Positions 7,117 through 7,997 of a DNA stretch of 7,997 bases are shown here, piece by piece; position 1 is the first letter of the stretch; each line of letters begins with the position of its first letter. Made by a program: the position numbers and the translations under genes. Source of the stretch: UBA10427 sp003500135 (GTDB lineage: Bacteria; Bacteroidota; Bacteroidia; Cytophagales; Cyclobacteriaceae); NCBI GenBank assembly GCA_963966275.1, contig CAWZYQ010000168.1:1-7997 (forward strand). The letters are read 5' to 3'. A model generated the notes under the pieces. The model had not been told where the DNA came from and did not search any database. It worked only from the letters and a program-made list of their open reading frames with translations.

Positions 7117-7329
7117 ATGTCAGCTAGTATTTATAAAGTAATCGAAGTAATTGGTACCAGCGAAAAATCATGGGAAGACGCAGCAATTAATGCAGTGAAC
7201 CGTGCCAGCCAATCGCTGAGTGATTTACGTATTTCAGAGGTTTTATCGCAGGACCTCAAGATTGAGGAAGGTAAAGTGGTGGCTTTCCGCACCAAACTGA
7301 GCCTGTCCTTTAAATATAAGGATGAATAA
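7117..7329 (+). CDS. Dodecin family protein
   Basis: This 70-residue protein has the length and fold pattern of dodecins: strand (YKVIEVIGTS, 6-15), one amphipathic helix (SWEDAAINAVNRASQSL, 18-34), then two strands (about 38-50 and 53-67, ending in LSLSFKYKDE). Dodecins form hollow cytoplasmic dodecamers; archaeal and several bacterial members bind and store flavins. In an ungapped alignment by eye with the classical bacterial type (GVWVKEFQ), the stacking tryptophan is replaced by Glu41; the only tryptophan is Trp19 in the helix. I recall that other bacterial dodecins also carry an LR-x-x-EV sequence here, so this is probably a known subtype whose flavin binding is uncertain. Arg58 occupies the position of the archaeal flavin-contacting Gln55. 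It is followed 17 nt later by a strong terminator, so it is probably a monocistronic unit. The ATG is preceded by an A-rich leader without a Shine-Dalgarno site. Confidence 0.93.
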   Translation: MSASIYKVIEVIGTSEKSWEDAAINAVNRASQSLSDLRISEVLSQDLKIEEGKVVAFRTKLSLSFKYKDE

Positions 7330-7346
7330 GAAGTAAGCCTATTGAT

Positions 7347-7378
7347 CCGGCAATCCGAAAGGTTGCCGGTTTTTTTTT
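7347..7378 (+). terminator. Intrinsic terminator of the dodecin gene
   Basis: CCGGCAATCC (7347-7356) pairs with GGTTGCCGG (7361-7369) with a single bulged T and a GAAA tetraloop, giving nine base pairs, most of them G-C. A run of nine T (7370-7378) follows at once. This is a classical Rho-independent terminator on the plus strand, 17 nt after the dodecin stop codon. Confidence 0.93.
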
Positions 7379-7431
7379 AAAAATCGAATTCACATTCAAT
7401 AACAGTTTGGCATACATTCGGTTAAGCTGTA

Positions 7432-7965
7432 ATGAAGTTCAAGGCATTCGGAAGGCGTTATTACAACTTTCTGTTATCTGAAAAAGCACAGAAAAACAGT
7501 GAGAAGTGGATCATCATCATATCTATTGCCAGTTTTTTGATCCACCTTGGGGTGATCGCCCTGATAGACCTGGAGATCATACTTCAGGGGAGTGACTATG
7601 ATCTTTTGGCTGATCCGATAGCTGCTATATACACCCCTTTTTCCTTTATTCTTTTGTATGAAGTTTACCTGCTGATCTACTATCTGCCAAAATCGATCAC
7701 CACCTACATCATTAAGCAGTACGAAATTATTACGCTGATCGTCATCCGCCGTATTTTTAAGGACCTTTCCAAGCTTGACCTCACCCTTGATGCCTGGTTG
7801 CTTAACGATTTCAACCAGCAGTTTGTCGCCGACATTTTAACTACCGTGCTACTTTTCTTTTTCATATGGCTGTTTAATCGTAAAAAGGCGGAAACCGTGA
7901 GCGATAAAATGGAAATTGAAGGTTTCAGCGACAATCTGAAGGTATTTAGACCATCCTCAGATTGA
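7432..7965 (+). CDS. Unrecognised small integral membrane protein
   Basis: I cannot name this 177-residue protein. The N-terminus (1-26) is basic, with many Lys and Arg. Hydrophobic segments follow at about 27-45, 65-85 and 133-148, with a fourth shorter one at about 98-107. Between the second and fourth lies a conserved-looking stretch: FSFILLYEVYLLIYYLPKSI (70-89), then QYEIITLIVIRRIFKDLSKL (96-115), with an acidic Glu in a helix, then a Tyr-rich helix end and an Arg-Arg-x-x-Lys-Asp group. This resembles in general pattern the S2-S3 part of voltage-sensor-like proteins, but the resemblance is by eye only. A charged tail of about 28 residues follows the last helix. I have a faint recollection of longer Bacteroidota relatives, so truncation is possible, but no frame continues past the stop. 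The stem-loop over the stop codon argues that this is the natural end. It is separated from the dodecin gene by a terminator and needs its own promoter in the 53 nt before the ATG, where none is clear. Confidence 0.8.
   Translation: MKFKAFGRRYYNFLLSEKAQKNSEKWIIIISIASFLIHLGVIALIDLEIILQGSDYDLLADPIAAIYTPFSFILLYEVYLLIYYLPKSITTYIIKQYEIITLIVIRRIFKDLSKLDLTLDAWLLNDFNQQFVADILTTVLLFFFIWLFNRKKAETVSDKMEIEGFSDNLKVFRPSSD
7932..7964 (+). terminator. Weak stem-loop over the stop codon of the membrane protein gene
   Basis: CAATCTGA (7932-7939) and TCAGATTG (7957-7964) form a perfect 8-bp stem, with a possible extra GGT/ACC pairing (7941-7943 with 7950-7952) in the loop. It includes the last codons and two bases of the stop at 7963-7965. 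A loosely T-rich stretch follows (TCTTGTTTTATTT, from 7972) but no clean T-run, so termination is only possible, not established. Confidence 0.3.
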
Positions 7966-7997
7966 CTAAAATCTTGTTTTATTTGCCCTAAAGGATG

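Overview
The window looks like chromosomal DNA from a member of the Bacteroidota, probably near the Cytophagales. This rests on protein character (a FadL/OmpP1-type outer-membrane protein, a short bestrophin, a YdeI/OmpD-associated protein and a dodecin, all with Bacteroidota-like sequence) and on mostly A-rich leaders without clear Shine-Dalgarno sites. No 16S or marker gene is present, so the placement is an inference.

Layout: positions 137-6952 hold five genes, all on the minus strand. In transcription order they are a small YdeI/OmpD-associated (DUF1905) protein (6952-6431), a large cytoplasmic GH63-type glucosidase (6312-3595), an SBF-like/YfeH-type organic-anion:sodium symporter (3554-2595), a bestrophin-family anion channel (2530-1628) and a FadL/OmpP1-like outer-membrane protein (1600-137). 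The last four are separated by only 27-64 nt (40 nt between the GH63 stop and the ATG start of the symporter) with no visible terminator between them, so they could be one operon: sugar hydrolase, inner-membrane symporter, channel, outer-membrane transporter. The 118-nt gap before the GH63 gene is the obvious control region. It contains an AT-rich tract, a perfect 7-bp palindrome and an 11-bp palindrome identical to the core of the classical Fur box.

A 164-nt divergent intergenic region (6953-7116) separates this block from two plus-strand genes. The first is a dodecin (7117-7329) with a strong intrinsic terminator right behind it. The second is an unrecognised small membrane protein (7432-7965) with three or four hydrophobic segments, whose stop codon lies inside a stem-loop.

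There are no RNA genes, insertion sequences, CRISPR arrays or phage genes that I can see. Most of the window is ordinary household and transport content, and I found no convincing new system. The points most worth a second look are the unrecognised membrane protein, the control region of the GH63-transport cluster, and a dodecin that lacks the tryptophan used for flavin stacking in the classical members.
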